Source: Paracoccus contaminans (GTDB lineage: Bacteria; Pseudomonadota; Alphaproteobacteria; Rhodobacterales; Rhodobacteraceae). Taken from it: DNA of 64,000 nt. Shown one piece after another: positions 22,281 to 31,654 of this stretch. Where the stretch lies: the NCBI RefSeq assembly GCF_002105555.1, contig NZ_CP020612.1, forward strand, positions 1,542,001-1,606,000. Reading direction: 5' to 3'. Within the stretch, counting starts at the first letter, position 1, and the number at the start of each line of letters is the position of its first letter. The notes under the pieces were generated by a model. That model was not told the origin of the DNA. It made no database searches and saw only the letters and a list, made by a program, of their open reading frames with translations. The position numbers and the translations under genes are program-made.

Positions 22281-23180
22281 ATGCGGTTGCTGCGCGGGTT
22301 GCTGCGCGCCCTGCGCTGGACGCTCGCGGCGCTGGGCGGCATCTGGTCGGTGCTGATGATGCTGCTGATGGCCGGCTCGCTGGCGCTGAGTGTGGCAATA
22401 GCGGTGGTGCCTGCAGTCTTTGCGGCCGTATCGGGCGCAGTCGAATCGGTGACCGAGATCCGCTCGCTTTATAGCCGGCAGGTGGCGCGCGAGGCAGGAT
22501 TGACGGGCGATCTTGCCCGCGCCGAGCGCCGCGCCGCAGCCGAGGCGGCCGAGCGGCGCGCCATCAGCGGCCGCGCCGACAACCTTGCCCGCGCGCTGGC
22601 CGAAAGCCGCGCCGCCGGTCCGCGGCTTGCGCGCGAGGCCGCCGACAGCACGGTGACCTATCGCGGCCAGCGCATGGCCGCGCGCGCTGCCGTCAAGGAC
22701 ACCGCCGCCCGCGTCTCGCGCCGCACCGCATTTGCCGCGACCCGCAATGTCGGCAGCATGGCGGGCGAGGCGCTGCCCGTCATCGGCATCGGCGTCATCG
22801 CCGCCGCCACCGCGTGGGAGATGCACGACGCCTGCCAGATGATGGGCGAGATGCGGGCCCTGGACGCGGCCTTCAACCCCGAGAACCCGATTTCCGATGA
22901 CGAGGTCTGCGGGATGAAGGTTCCCTCCCGCGCCGAGCTTTGGTCGATGGTAAAGGCCAGCCCCGCGACCATATGGGACAGCACGCGCGCCATGTATGCC
23001 GGGTTGCCCGAGCTGTCGCTGACCGGAGCCTATGACCGCGCCCTTGCCTGGCTTGGCGGCACCTGGGGCTGGGTCTTCGGTGAAGATCCCGCCCCCGAGG
23101 CCGCCGCCGGGGCGGGTGCCGAAGCCGAGCCGCCCGCCCCTGCCGCCCTCAACCCGCTCGACTGGTTGGGTGGACGATGA
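22281..23180 (+). CDS. membrane protein of unknown function
   Basis: The protein has 299 residues. Strong N-terminal hydrophobic helices (about 15-55) are followed by an Arg/Ala/Glu-rich, probably coiled-coil region (about 70-150; [14 protein letters not shown]), then a third hydrophobic segment [15 protein letters not shown] and a soluble part with Cys in HDACQMM and DEVCGMKV. No family recognised. It begins three bases after the preceding gene and overlaps acpS by ATGA, so it is part of the pdxJ-acpS transcript. Confidence 0.7.
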   Translation: MRLLRGLLRALRWTLAALGGIWSVLMMLLMAGSLALSVAIAVVPAVFAAVSGAVESVTEIRSLYSRQVAREAGLTGDLARAERRAAAEAAERRAISGRADNLARALAESRAAGPRLAREAADSTVTYRGQRMAARAAVKDTAARVSRRTAFAATRNVGSMAGEALPVIGIGVIAAATAWEMHDACQMMGEMRALDAAFNPENPISDDEVCGMKVPSRAELWSMVKASPATIWDSTRAMYAGLPELSLTGAYDRALAWLGGTWGWVFGEDPAPEAAAGAGAEAEPPAPAALNPLDWLGGR

Positions 23181-23602
23181 TCCTCGGCATCGGCACCGAT
23201 CTGTGCAACATCGACCGCATCGCGGCCGTGCTGGAACGCCACGGCGACCGCTTTCGCAACCGCGTGTTCACCCCGACCGAACTTGCCCGTGCCCGCCGCC
23301 GCCCGCACGAGGCGGCGACGCTGGCCAAGCGATGGGCGGCCAAGGAGGCCTGCAGCAAGGCGCTGGGCACCGGGCTGGCGATGGGGATCGCCTGGCGCGA
23401 CATGGCGGTATCCAACCTGGCCTCGGGCCAGCCGGGCATGGCCCTGACGGGCTGGGCCGCCGAACGGCTGGCGGCGATGACCCCGCCGGGGCACCGCGCC
23501 CGCATCCATGTCACCCTGACCGACGATCACCCCTGGGCGCAGGCCTTCGTGGTGATCGAGGCGCTGGCCGAGAATGGGCCCCACCCATCCGGCGGCGCTT
23601 GA
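23177..23602 (+). CDS. acpS: holo-[acyl-carrier-protein] synthase
   Basis: AcpS (141 residues) transfers 4'-phosphopantetheine from CoA to acyl carrier protein. The metal-binding motifs are intact: [14 protein letters not shown] (Asp8) and [16 protein letters not shown] (Glu near residue 59). Length is normal for the homotrimeric bacterial type. The start lies in the stop of the preceding membrane protein (ATGA); lepB follows 54 bases later. Confidence 0.96.
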   Translation: MILGIGTDLCNIDRIAAVLERHGDRFRNRVFTPTELARARRRPHEAATLAKRWAAKEACSKALGTGLAMGIAWRDMAVSNLASGQPGMALTGWAAERLAAMTPPGHRARIHVTLTDDHPWAQAFVVIEALAENGPHPSGGA

Positions 23603-23656
23603 CTTCCCCGGCCGGGCCTGCCCAAGAACCCGCTAATAAGAACCGACGAGGACGAC

Positions 23657-24448
23657 ATGGCGCGCAGCACGGCCAGGGAAAAGGGCGGCATCTGGGAAAC
23701 GGTCAAGACCGTGTTCTGGGCGCTGCTCATCGCGGGCGTGTTCCGCACGCTGTTCTTCCAGCCGTTCTGGATCCCCTCCGGCTCGATGAAGGACACGCTG
23801 CTGATCGGGGACTTCCTGTTCGTCAACAAGATGGCCTATGGCTATTCGCGCCATTCCTGTCCCTTCTCGCTGTGCCCCGTTTCGGGCCGCATCCTGGGGC
23901 GCGAGCCGCAGCGCGGCGACGTGGTGGTGTTCCGCCACCCCACGCGCGGGGTCGATTTCGTCAAGCGGGTGATCGGCCTGCCGGGCGATACGATCCAGGT
24001 GACGCAGGGGCAGGTGATCCTGAACGGCCAGCCCGTTCCGCAGACCCCGAACGGGGTCTTCGCCGAGGCCAAGCTGCCGCAGGGTCCGGGCCGCAACCTG
24101 CCGCGCTGCTGGAACGAGCCGGTCGCCGAGGGGGGGCTGTGCGAAAAGCAGCGATTCACGGAAACCCTGCCCAATGGCGTCGAGCATGACGTGCTGAACA
24201 TCCTTGATGACTGGCCGCTGGACGACACCCCCGTCTTCACCGTCCCGGCGGGCAGCTATTTCTTCATGGGCGACAACCGCGACAATTCCGAAGACAGCCG
24301 CGTGCCTGCCGTCGCCGGGGGCCTGGGCTTTGTCCCGGCCGAATATCTGATCGGGCGCGCCGACCGGATCATGTTCTCGGCCGCGGGCAGTTCGCTGCTG
24401 TATTTCTGGACATGGCGGGCGGACCGTTTCTTCCGGGCCGTGCACTGA
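23657..24448 (+). CDS. lepB: signal peptidase I
   Basis: LepB (263 residues) removes Sec and Tat signal peptides at the outer face of the inner membrane. One N-terminal membrane helix (about 15-32) is followed by box B with the catalytic Ser43 in [13 protein letters not shown], box D with the general base Lys103 in [12 protein letters not shown], and box [12 protein letters not shown] near residue 212. All catalytic elements are intact. It sits immediately before rnc (4-base gap), the classical lepB-rnc-era arrangement. Confidence 0.97.
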   Translation: MARSTAREKGGIWETVKTVFWALLIAGVFRTLFFQPFWIPSGSMKDTLLIGDFLFVNKMAYGYSRHSCPFSLCPVSGRILGREPQRGDVVVFRHPTRGVDFVKRVIGLPGDTIQVTQGQVILNGQPVPQTPNGVFAEAKLPQGPGRNLPRCWNEPVAEGGLCEKQRFTETLPNGVEHDVLNILDDWPLDDTPVFTVPAGSYFFMGDNRDNSEDSRVPAVAGGLGFVPAEYLIGRADRIMFSAAGSSLLYFWTWRADRFFRAVH

Positions 24449-24452
24449 TGGC

Positions 24453-25151
24453 ATGGCGGCGGTGAAGCTGTCGGCCGAGCTGCGCGCCTTTCAGGCGCGG
24501 CTGGGGCATGATTTCGCCGACCCCGCCTTGCTGGTGCGCGCCCTGACCCATAGCAGCCTGTCATCGCCCACGCGGCCCGACAACCAGCGGCTGGAATTCC
24601 TGGGCGACCGCGTGCTGGGCCTGACCATTGCCGAGGCGCTGCTGCGGCAGGACCGCGGCGCGAGCGAGGGCCAGCTTGCGCCCCGGCTGAACGCGCTGGT
24701 GCGCGGCGAGACCTGCGCCGAGATCGCCCGCCAGATCGGCTTGGGCGAGATGCTCAAGCTGGGCCGGTCCGAGATGATGACCGGCGGGCGCCGCAAGGAC
24801 GCCCTGCTGGGCGACGCGATGGAGGCGGTGATAGCCGCCGTCTATCTGGACGGCGGATTCGCGGCGGCGCGGGCGATGATCCTGCGCCTGTGGGGCGACC
24901 GGATCGCCGGGGCCGAGGCGGCATCGTTCAACCCCAAGACGGCCTTGCAGGAATGGGCGCAGGCGCAGGGCATGGGATTGCCCCGCTATCACGTCGCCGA
25001 ACGCAGCGGACCCGATCATGCCCCCAGCTTTCGCATTGTCGTGATCCTGGACGACGCCCGCAGCGCCGAGGCAAGCGGCGCGGGCACCAAGCGCAGCATC
25101 GAACAGGCCGCCGCCCAGGCGATGCTGGACAAGATCGGAGTGACGCAATGA
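24453..25151 (+). CDS. rnc: ribonuclease III
   Basis: RNase III (232 residues) cleaves double-stranded RNA, including rRNA precursors. The catalytic domain has the signature [13 protein letters not shown] (Glu48, Asp52) and the second acidic pair in [12 protein letters not shown] (Asp121, Glu124). A C-terminal dsRNA-binding domain covers about 160-228 ([20 protein letters not shown] onwards). Length is standard. The stop overlaps the era start (ATGA). Confidence 0.97.
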   Translation: MAAVKLSAELRAFQARLGHDFADPALLVRALTHSSLSSPTRPDNQRLEFLGDRVLGLTIAEALLRQDRGASEGQLAPRLNALVRGETCAEIARQIGLGEMLKLGRSEMMTGGRRKDALLGDAMEAVIAAVYLDGGFAAARAMILRLWGDRIAGAEAASFNPKTALQEWAQAQGMGLPRYHVAERSGPDHAPSFRIVVILDDARSAEASGAGTKRSIEQAAAQAMLDKIGVTQ

Positions 25152-26155
25152 CCCAGCCCGGCGATTCCGCCCGCCCTGACCCGGCCCGACCCGAGTCGGA
25201 TCACCCGGCCCATCCCGATCCGGCCGCTGCCGGGGATGCCGCTTCTGCCGGGCCGACCCGCGCCGGTTTCGTCGCCCTGATCGGCGAGCCGAACGCCGGC
25301 AAATCGACCCTGCTGAACCGGCTGGTCGGGGCCAAGGTCTCGATCGTCACGCACAAGGTGCAGACGACGCGGGCGCGCATTCGGGGCATCGCCATGCATG
25401 GGGCCAGCCAGGTCGTGTTCGTGGACACGCCCGGCATTTTCCGCCCGCGCCGGCGGCTGGACCGCAGCATGGTCGCCGCCGCCTGGGGCGGGGCAGCCGA
25501 TGCCGATATCGTGGTCTTGCTGATCGAGGCGCATCGGGGCCTGACCGACGGCGTGCGCGCCATCCTCGACAGCCTGCAGGGCAAGGCGGGCCAGACCCCC
25601 GTCGCGCTGGCGATCAACAAGATCGACCGCGTCAAGGCCGAGGAACTGCTGGCCCTGTCGCAGGCCATGAACGAGGCCTATCCTTTCCTGCGCACCTTCA
25701 TGATCTCGGCCGAACGGGGGCATGGCACGGGCGACCTGCTGGACTGGCTGGCGGCCGAGGTGCCGGCCGGCCCCTGGCTTTATCCCGAGGATCAGATCGC
25801 CGACCTGCCTATGCGCATGATCGCGGCCGAGATGACGCGCGAAAAGCTGACCCTGCGGCTGCACGAGGAAATCCCCTATCAGCTGACAGTGGAAACCGAA
25901 CACTGGCAGGAACGCGAGGACGGCAGCGCCAGGATCGACCAGGTGATCTACGTCACGCGGCCCGGCCACAAGGGCATCGTGCTGGGCAAGGGGGGCGAGA
26001 CGATCAAGGCCGTCAGCACCGCCGCGCGGGCCGAGATCGCCGCCTTCATGGGCCGCCCGGTGCATCTGTTCCTGCGCGTCGCGCTGCGCGAGAACTGGCT
26101 CGACGAGGCCGAGCGCTATCGCGAAATGGGGCTGGATTACCGGGACGGCGACTGA
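25148..26155 (+). CDS. era: GTPase Era
   Basis: Era (335 residues) binds the 3' end of 16S rRNA and acts in 30S assembly. GTPase motifs: G1 GEPNAGKST (47-55), G3 DTPGIF, G4 NKID. The C-terminal KH domain contains [15 protein letters not shown]. The first 38 residues are a low-complexity Pro/Asp/Ala/His extension not found in most Era proteins; it could be partly a start-site artefact, but no better start with a ribosome site is present before the domain. Confidence 0.96.
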   Translation: MTQPGDSARPDPARPESDHPAHPDPAAAGDAASAGPTRAGFVALIGEPNAGKSTLLNRLVGAKVSIVTHKVQTTRARIRGIAMHGASQVVFVDTPGIFRPRRRLDRSMVAAAWGGAADADIVVLLIEAHRGLTDGVRAILDSLQGKAGQTPVALAINKIDRVKAEELLALSQAMNEAYPFLRTFMISAERGHGTGDLLDWLAAEVPAGPWLYPEDQIADLPMRMIAAEMTREKLTLRLHEEIPYQLTVETEHWQEREDGSARIDQVIYVTRPGHKGIVLGKGGETIKAVSTAARAEIAAFMGRPVHLFLRVALRENWLDEAERYREMGLDYRDGD

Positions 26156-26481
26156 TGGAGCCGCGCCTGACCGCGGGGCTGCGGGTCGCGGCGCTGTTGC
26201 GGCGGGCCGATCTTGCCGGGCGGGGGGCCTATGTGCTGCGCCGCGGCGACGATATGGCGGGCGCCATCGCGCTGGGCGTCCTGCGCCCCTCGGGCAGGGC
26301 CGAGCTGTGGTCGCAGGAATACGACATGGCCACCGACACCCGCCCCTGGGTGCTGCAGGCCAGCGGCACCCCCGCCGAGATCGACGCCGCCGCCACTCGC
26401 CGGCGCGCCGCCGATCCCGACCTGTGGGTGATCGAGCTTGAGCTGCCCGAGGATCAGGCCCCCGGCGCGCTGATCGACTGA
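26155..26481 (+). CDS. DUF1491 family protein
   Basis: This 108-residue soluble protein has the DUF1491 pattern: LTAGLRVAALLRRAD at the start, AYVLRRGDDMAGAI, and the closing DPDLWVIELELPE. The family is restricted mainly to alphaproteobacteria and has no known function. It shares one base with the era stop (TGATG), which places it as the last gene of the pdxJ-era transcript. Confidence 0.85.
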   Translation: MEPRLTAGLRVAALLRRADLAGRGAYVLRRGDDMAGAIALGVLRPSGRAELWSQEYDMATDTRPWVLQASGTPAEIDAAATRRRAADPDLWVIELELPEDQAPGALID

Positions 26482-26540
26482 CTTGCATGCGCCGGGCCGG
26501 TTGATAAAGCTGCACGCGGATCATCGCAGGCCAGCCTTTC

Positions 26541-27302
26541 ATGACGCCGACCCCTTGCCGGACCCCCCCTGATGCCCAGGGGGCCGGGCCATCCCTGATG
26601 CGGTCGGCATGCATGGGGGCGCTGCAGGCGTTGCCCTTTCTGCTGGTGCTGGTTCCCTTTGCGCTGCTGTTCGGGGTGGTGGCGACCGCCTCGGGGCTGA
26701 AGGTTGCGCAGACAATGGGGTTCTCGGTTCTGGTGCTGGCGGGGGCCTCGCAGTTTTCCGCGTTGCAGCTGCTGAACGATCATGCGCCGGTGCTGATCGT
26801 GCTGGCCTCGTCCCTGGCCATCAACCTGCGCATGGCGATGTATTCCGCCTCGCTGACGCCATGGCTGGGCCGCGCGCCAGCATGGCAGCGGGCGGTGATC
26901 GCCTATGTCTTGATCGACCAGACCTATGGGCTGGCGATCCAGAGGTTCGAGCGGCAGCCGCAGCTTTCGGTGACCCAGCGCGTTGCCTATGTCTTCGGCG
27001 CCTCGCCGGTGCTGTGCCTGCCCTGGATCGCCTCTACCTATGTCGGGGCGACGGCGGGATCGCTGATCCCGGCGCATTGGCCGCTGGATTTCGCCGTGCC
27101 CATCACCTTTCTGGCGATGATCGCGCCGATGCTGCGCACGCTGGCGCATCTGGCGGCGGCGGGCGTGTCGGTTGCGGCGGCGCTGGCGATGGCGGGGCTG
27201 CCCTCGGGGACGGGCGTTCTGCTTGCCGGCCCGCTGGGCATGGCGGCAGGCGCGCTGGTCGAGACATGGCAAGGCCGCCGCACCGCCCGCGCGCGGGGCT
27301 GA
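26541..27302 (+). CDS. azlC: AzlC-family branched-chain amino acid exporter, large subunit
   Basis: This 253-residue membrane protein has about seven hydrophobic segments and the AzlC signature: PFALLFGVVATASGL, then GASQFSALQLL and NLRMAMYSASLTPW. With AzlD it forms a permease that exports branched-chain amino acids or analogues. The ATG at 26541 has only a weak ribosome site; MRSACMG at residue 20 is an alternative start. It precedes azlD by one base. Confidence 0.9.
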   Translation: MTPTPCRTPPDAQGAGPSLMRSACMGALQALPFLLVLVPFALLFGVVATASGLKVAQTMGFSVLVLAGASQFSALQLLNDHAPVLIVLASSLAINLRMAMYSASLTPWLGRAPAWQRAVIAYVLIDQTYGLAIQRFERQPQLSVTQRVAYVFGASPVLCLPWIASTYVGATAGSLIPAHWPLDFAVPITFLAMIAPMLRTLAHLAAAGVSVAAALAMAGLPSGTGVLLAGPLGMAAGALVETWQGRRTARARG

Positions 27303-27303
27303 G

Positions 27304-27636
27304 ATGGGCGGCTATTCCGACCTGACCATCTGGACGGTGATCGTGGTGCTGGGGATCGGCACCTATCTGATGCGCTGGTCGTTCCTGGGCGCGGTGGGAA
27401 ACCGGCCGCTGCCCGAATGGGCGCAGCGGCTGCTGCGCTATACGGCGGTCGCCGTGCTGCCGGCGCTGGTCGCTCCGCAGGTGATCTGGCCGGCGGCCAC
27501 GCAGGGCCATCCCGATCCGGCGCGGCTGCTGGCCGCCGCGGTCACCGTCGCGGCCGGTCTGCTGACCCGCCATACCCTCTGGGCGATCCTGGCAGGCGGA
27601 GCCGCGCTGGCCCTTGGCATGGGGCTGATGGGCTGA
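27304..27636 (+). CDS. azlD: AzlD-family branched-chain amino acid exporter, small subunit
   Basis: This 110-residue protein has about four hydrophobic helices, with the AzlD features TYLMRWSFL near residue 20, RLLRYTAVAVLPALVAPQV, and the C-terminal LLTRHTLWAILAGGAAL. It is the obligate partner of AzlC. The two genes are nearly contiguous and certainly cotranscribed. Substrate specificity cannot be told from sequence. Confidence 0.9.
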   Translation: MGGYSDLTIWTVIVVLGIGTYLMRWSFLGAVGNRPLPEWAQRLLRYTAVAVLPALVAPQVIWPAATQGHPDPARLLAAAVTVAAGLLTRHTLWAILAGGAALALGMGLMG

Positions 27637-27693
27637 GCGAAGCGCCCGCCGGCCCCATCCGGCTGCGGGCAGGCCCTTGGGGGAGGGCCGGGA

Positions 27694-28341
27694 TCAGCCC
27701 GGCCGGCGCACCAGCCTGCCGCGTTCGTAGCCCTCGATCGAGCCGTCCTTCTGGCGCAGCAGGACATCGTGGTTGTTCGCCGGATCGCCGTCCTGATAGC
27801 GATGCGAGACGACGCCCGGCAGCGTCAGGAACCATGCCCGCAGCTTGAGCGGGCTGAACCCGGTCGGCGCGCCCTCGAACCCCGGCACGCGGCGCAGCAC
27901 CCGGCCGGTATTCACGGCGCAGAAGCTCTTGTTCGAGGGGCCTTCGCCCTCGGCCGAACGGATTGCCGCATCGGCCACCGCCAGGCTGACCGGCACGGTA
28001 TCCTGCGCGACCCAATAGGTCGAACGGGCGTGGTAATCGATGTAGAAATGCAGGAAGTTGTCGGTGATCCCGTACAGGACGTCATGGCGTTCGGGGATGC
28101 GCGGGTGTTCCCAGCTGCCGGCCGGGTCATAGATCACCCGCTGGCTGCCATTGATCATCAGCGCCGAATGGCCGCCTTCGCCGCGCGGGATTCCGATCAC
28201 CGTCAGCAGCGAGATCGAGGGCGGATCGTCCGAATGATAGCGCGCCGCCCGCACCGTGGCGTCATCGGCCCATTTGTTGTCCGCCCCGCAGGCCGCCAGC
28301 GCAGCCGGCAGCGCCAGCGCGATAAAGGATCGCCGTTGCAT
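27694..28341 (-). CDS. predicted lipoprotein, possible permuted NlpC/P60-like domain
   Basis: This 215-residue lipoprotein has a signal peptide with the lipobox LAAC (Cys18). The mature part contains GEGGHSALMING (His58) followed by YDPAGSW, and later SNKSFCAVNTGRVL (Cys141). His-before-Cys order and the GHSALMI context resemble circularly permuted NlpC/P60 (papain-like) domains, which would make it an amide hydrolase at the envelope. That is a guess from motif order only. A ribosome site is weak. It converges on azlD and is otherwise isolated. Confidence 0.75.
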   Translation of the reverse strand: MQRRSFIALALPAALAACGADNKWADDATVRAARYHSDDPPSISLLTVIGIPRGEGGHSALMINGSQRVIYDPAGSWEHPRIPERHDVLYGITDNFLHFYIDYHARSTYWVAQDTVPVSLAVADAAIRSAEGEGPSNKSFCAVNTGRVLRRVPGFEGAPTGFSPLKLRAWFLTLPGVVSHRYQDGDPANNHDVLLRQKDGSIEGYERGRLVRRPG

Positions 28342-28390
28342 CGTTGCTGTCCCTCAGTCCCGCCGCTTGTTCCGGGGGGTTCCGTATCGC

Positions 28391-28573
28391 TCAGGCGTTG
28401 GAAAGCGCCAGGAAGATCAGGATCGCGATGATGGCGATCACGTTCCACTTGAGCATGCTGACAAAGCCGTCGAACGTGCGCTGGTGCGCGGCAAGGTCGG
28501 TCACGCTGTCGGTGCCCTGCCCATGGGTGTTCGCGGCCCCGTGGGTGATGTGTCGTGTCTGGATCGTGGCCAT
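28391..28573 (-). CDS. aa3-type cytochrome c oxidase subunit IV (COX4_pro_2)
   Basis: This 60-residue protein has a His-rich hydrophilic N-terminus, then HQRTFDGFVSMLKW and a single hydrophobic helix ending in LFLALSNA-like residues (ILIFLALSNA). This is the pattern of the small bacterial aa3 oxidase subunit IV of alphaproteobacteria, which packs against subunits I and III. The other oxidase genes are not in the window. The start at 28573 follows GGGACCGCAGG; longer frames upstream are compositionally unlike protein. Confidence 0.85.
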   Translation of the reverse strand: MATIQTRHITHGAANTHGQGTDSVTDLAAHQRTFDGFVSMLKWNVIAIIAILIFLALSNA

Positions 28574-28685
28574 CCTGCGGTCCCTTGCCCCTTGTGCCCT
28601 TGCGCGTCCTGTCCCTGCGCCGCCCGTCCTGTCCGGGTCCGGCATGGATGGCCGGGCCGGGACGCAGGGCGGCGCCCGTGTCCTG

Positions 28686-29849
28686 CTAGCCGAAATGCGC
28701 CGCGCTGTCACGCCCCGCCGGCGCGCCCCAGATCACGCCGCCCTCGGGCGTCAGGCCGATCTCGCAGGCCAGGCCGCGCGCGGCCAGCGCGTTGACATGG
28801 GCGACCGCTTCGACAAGCGCGAGGCCGTATTCGCCCTCGCCAATGCGGCGGCGGAACAGCACGTCGAAACAGTCGGCCGCCGTGCGCGGCCGTTCGGCCA
28901 GCGAGGCGGCCAGCCGCGCCAGCGCCGATTCGTGGTTCTCGGCCAGCTGTGCCAGCCGTTCGGGCAGGCCGCGATAAGGCAGCTTGTGCCCCGGCAGGAT
29001 CAGCTGCCGCGCATTCGCAAGCGGCGCAAGATGGGCGCAGCTGTCCAGCCAGTCCTGCACCGGATTGGCGCCCGGCTCGGTCGCATGCACGCCGAGATTG
29101 GGCGAAATTCCGGGCAGCAGCTGATCCCCCCCGATCACCAGATCAGCATCGGCGCCGAACAGCACCAGATGTTCGGGCGCATGGCCATGGCCAACCGCCA
29201 CATGCCAGTCGCGCCCGCCCAGATGCAGGGTCTGTCCTTCGCAAACGCGGGTATAGCCCAGCGGCAGGGGATGGGTCACATCGGCGCTGTTGACGGGGCG
29301 CTCGGCGCCGCGCCGCGCCAGTTGCGCGCTGTCCATCCCGGCGCGCCGCCAGAAGCAGACCTGCTGCGGCGTGGGCCGTTCCTGCACGTCCAGCTGCAGC
29401 ATCCGCGCCATCAGCCAGGCGGTGCGGCTGGCCAGCAGCGCCGCCCCCTGCTGCATGAACCATCCCGCAAGGCCGACATGATCCGGGTGATGATGCGTCA
29501 CCAGCACCCGCCGGACAGGGGCGCCCTCCAGCGGGCCGTCCATCAGGCGCTGCCAGACCGCTCGGGCGGCGGGCGTATCGAACCCTGTGTCCACGATCGT
29601 CCAGCCGTCCGGCTCGCGCAGCGCATAGCAGTTGACGTGATCAAGCCGCATGGGCAGCGGCAGGCGCATCCACAGGATGCCGGGCGCGACCTCTGCCGCC
29701 TCGCCCTCGGGCGGGGCGGCGTTCCAGGGGTGGACGATGCCGGTGGCAGCAGCCGCGGCCGGGGCCGGCACGCCGGCCTTCCCGGCCCGCCCTTCTGCCT
29801 CATCCGCCGTAGCGGGGGCGTCGGCCTGCCCGGCCTGCCCGGCGGTCAT
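28686..29849 (-). CDS. MBL-fold metallo-hydrolase
   Basis: This 387-residue protein carries a metallo-beta-lactamase fold. The metal motif is TTHHHPDH-like (LVTHHHPDHVG, about 118-128), with further ligands in GHGHAPEHL and GGDQLLPG and the conserved LPGHKLPYRG. A C-terminal winged-helix-like domain (about 310-375) is typical of the LACTB2/RNase-J-like hydrolase subgroup. The first 45 residues are Ala/Pro-rich and probably disordered. It starts in the stop codon of the acyl-CoA dehydrogenase (ATGA), so the two are one operon, suggesting a thioester or other CoA-related substrate, but this is inference. Confidence 0.85.
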   Translation of the reverse strand: MTAGQAGQADAPATADEAEGRAGKAGVPAPAAAAATGIVHPWNAAPPEGEAAEVAPGILWMRLPLPMRLDHVNCYALREPDGWTIVDTGFDTPAARAVWQRLMDGPLEGAPVRRVLVTHHHPDHVGLAGWFMQQGAALLASRTAWLMARMLQLDVQERPTPQQVCFWRRAGMDSAQLARRGAERPVNSADVTHPLPLGYTRVCEGQTLHLGGRDWHVAVGHGHAPEHLVLFGADADLVIGGDQLLPGISPNLGVHATEPGANPVQDWLDSCAHLAPLANARQLILPGHKLPYRGLPERLAQLAENHESALARLAASLAERPRTAADCFDVLFRRRIGEGEYGLALVEAVAHVNALAARGLACEIGLTPEGGVIWGAPAGRDSAAHFG

Positions 29850-31537
29850 GCCGCCCCGGCAAGGGCTGCGTCAGGGATCGAATCCAGGTCGGCGACGCCT
29901 GCCCGCGCCTCGGCCAGGTCGCCCGCATTGCGGGGCAGGATGCGGGTGACGAAGACCCGCGCCAGCAGCCTGCGCGCTTCATCCCCCTCGCGCGCGGCAA
30001 GCAGATGGACATGCGCCCCCAGCACCCGCGCAAAGGCCGACAGATAGGGGACCGAGCCGGCATAACGGTCCTGCATCGAGGCGCCGGCCATGGCGGCGGT
30101 TGCCTCGCGCAGGCTTTCGGCGGCTTCCTGCACGGCCTGGGCCAGATCCGGCATGGCCGCCCGCGCCGCTTCGGCGCCTTCCAGCACCTCGTCGATCAGG
30201 CGCAAGGCGGCCTCGCCCCCGTCCATCATCTTGCGGCCCACCAGGTCCATCGCCTGGATGCCGTTGGTGCCTTCATAGATCGGGGTGATGCGCACGTCGC
30301 GCAGATACTGGGCGGCGCCGGTCTCCTCGACATAGCCCATCCCGCCATGCACCTGCACGCCCATATCGGCCACGCGCACGCCGACATCGGTGCCCCAGGC
30401 CTTGGCGATCGGGGTCAGGAAGGCTGCGCGCGCGACGTAGTCGGCGTCGCCGGTGGCCGCGGCAAGGTCCAGCGCCTGCGCGCAGGCCAGGCAGATCGCG
30501 CGGGCGGCGAACACCTCGGCCCGCGCGGCGGCCAGCATCCGGCGCACATCGGCGTGGCGGATGATCGGCCCCATCTGGTTGCGTTCGGCCGCATAGGCGG
30601 CGGCCTGCTGCAAGGCGGCCTCGGCCACGGCAACCCCCTGCACGCCGACGGCAAGGCGGGCATTGTTCATCATCGTGAACATTGCCGCCATGCCCTTGTT
30701 CTCCTCGCCGACCAGCCAGCCGGTCGCGCCCTCGAAGCTCATCACGCAGGTGGGCGAGCCGTGGATGCCCAGCTTGTGTTCCAGGCTGACGACCTTGAGG
30801 CTGTTGCCGACACCCGGCCTGCCTTGCTGGTCGGGGATGAACTTGGGCACCATGAACAGGCTGATGCCGCGCGTGCCCGCGCCGGCGCCCGGCAGGCGGG
30901 CAAGAACCAGATGGCAGGTGTTTTCCGTCACATCGCTGTCGCCCCAGGTGATGTAGATCTTCTGCCCGGTGATGCGATAGGTGCCGTCGCCCGCAGGTTC
31001 GGCGCGGGTGGTCAGCGCCCCCACATCCGAGCCTGCGCCCGGCTCGGTCAGGTTCATCGTGCCGTTCCAGTCGCCGGCGATCAGGCGCGGCAGATACAGC
31101 GCCCTGATCTCGTCCGAGGCGTGGTGCTGCAAGGCCTCGATCTGCCCCTGCGTCAGCAGCGGGTTCAGCTGCAGCGACAGGCAGGCGCCCGCCATCATCT
31201 CGCTGACAGCGATGTTCAGCGTCTGCGGCAGGCCCGCCCCGCCATGTTCGGGATCGGCCGACAGGCCGATCCAGCCGCCCTCGGCGATGGCCCGGAACCC
31301 CTCGGCAAAGCCCGGCGCAGACCGCACCGCGCCGTTTTCCAGCCGCGCCGGGGCAAGATCGCCCGCCCGGTTCAGCGGGGCAAGCACCTCGGAGGTCAGC
31401 CGGCCGGCCTCGGCCAGGATCGCGGCCACCGTTTCAGGCGTCGCCTCGGCAAAGCGTCCGGTCGCTGCCACGGGGGCAAGCGGCACCACCTTGTCCAGGA
31501 TGAATGCGATGTCGGCGACCGGTGCCCGATAAGCCAT
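29846..31537 (-). CDS. acyl-CoA dehydrogenase (DmdC-like, with extended C-terminal domain)
   Basis: This 563-residue FAD enzyme is of the long ACAD subgroup that includes 3-methylmercaptopropionyl-CoA dehydrogenase. Evidence: NLTEPGAGSDVGAL (about 161-174, FAD/substrate loop), GQKIYITWGDSD, the catalytic-base region ITPIYEGTNGIQAMDLVGRKMM, and an extra C-terminal helical domain (about 450-560). It would reduce ETF, whose genes are in this window. Substrate is not predictable: DMSP degradation is one possibility, medium-chain beta-oxidation another. Upstream, a small inverted repeat (CGTAT-TGCG-ATACG, 31586-31599) could be an operator. Confidence 0.92.
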   Translation of the reverse strand: MAYRAPVADIAFILDKVVPLAPVAATGRFAEATPETVAAILAEAGRLTSEVLAPLNRAGDLAPARLENGAVRSAPGFAEGFRAIAEGGWIGLSADPEHGGAGLPQTLNIAVSEMMAGACLSLQLNPLLTQGQIEALQHHASDEIRALYLPRLIAGDWNGTMNLTEPGAGSDVGALTTRAEPAGDGTYRITGQKIYITWGDSDVTENTCHLVLARLPGAGAGTRGISLFMVPKFIPDQQGRPGVGNSLKVVSLEHKLGIHGSPTCVMSFEGATGWLVGEENKGMAAMFTMMNNARLAVGVQGVAVAEAALQQAAAYAAERNQMGPIIRHADVRRMLAAARAEVFAARAICLACAQALDLAAATGDADYVARAAFLTPIAKAWGTDVGVRVADMGVQVHGGMGYVEETGAAQYLRDVRITPIYEGTNGIQAMDLVGRKMMDGGEAALRLIDEVLEGAEAARAAMPDLAQAVQEAAESLREATAAMAGASMQDRYAGSVPYLSAFARVLGAHVHLLAAREGDEARRLLARVFVTRILPRNAGDLAEARAGVADLDSIPDAALAGAA

Positions 31538-31654
31538 GCTGCCCCCATTCTGCCGGACCGCGCTGTTGCAAATGCGCGTCGCGGGCGTATTGCGATACGA
31601 ACAAGGCGCAGCCTAATGCCGCGCCACAGACCCGCAACCCGGAAACACGGTGCG

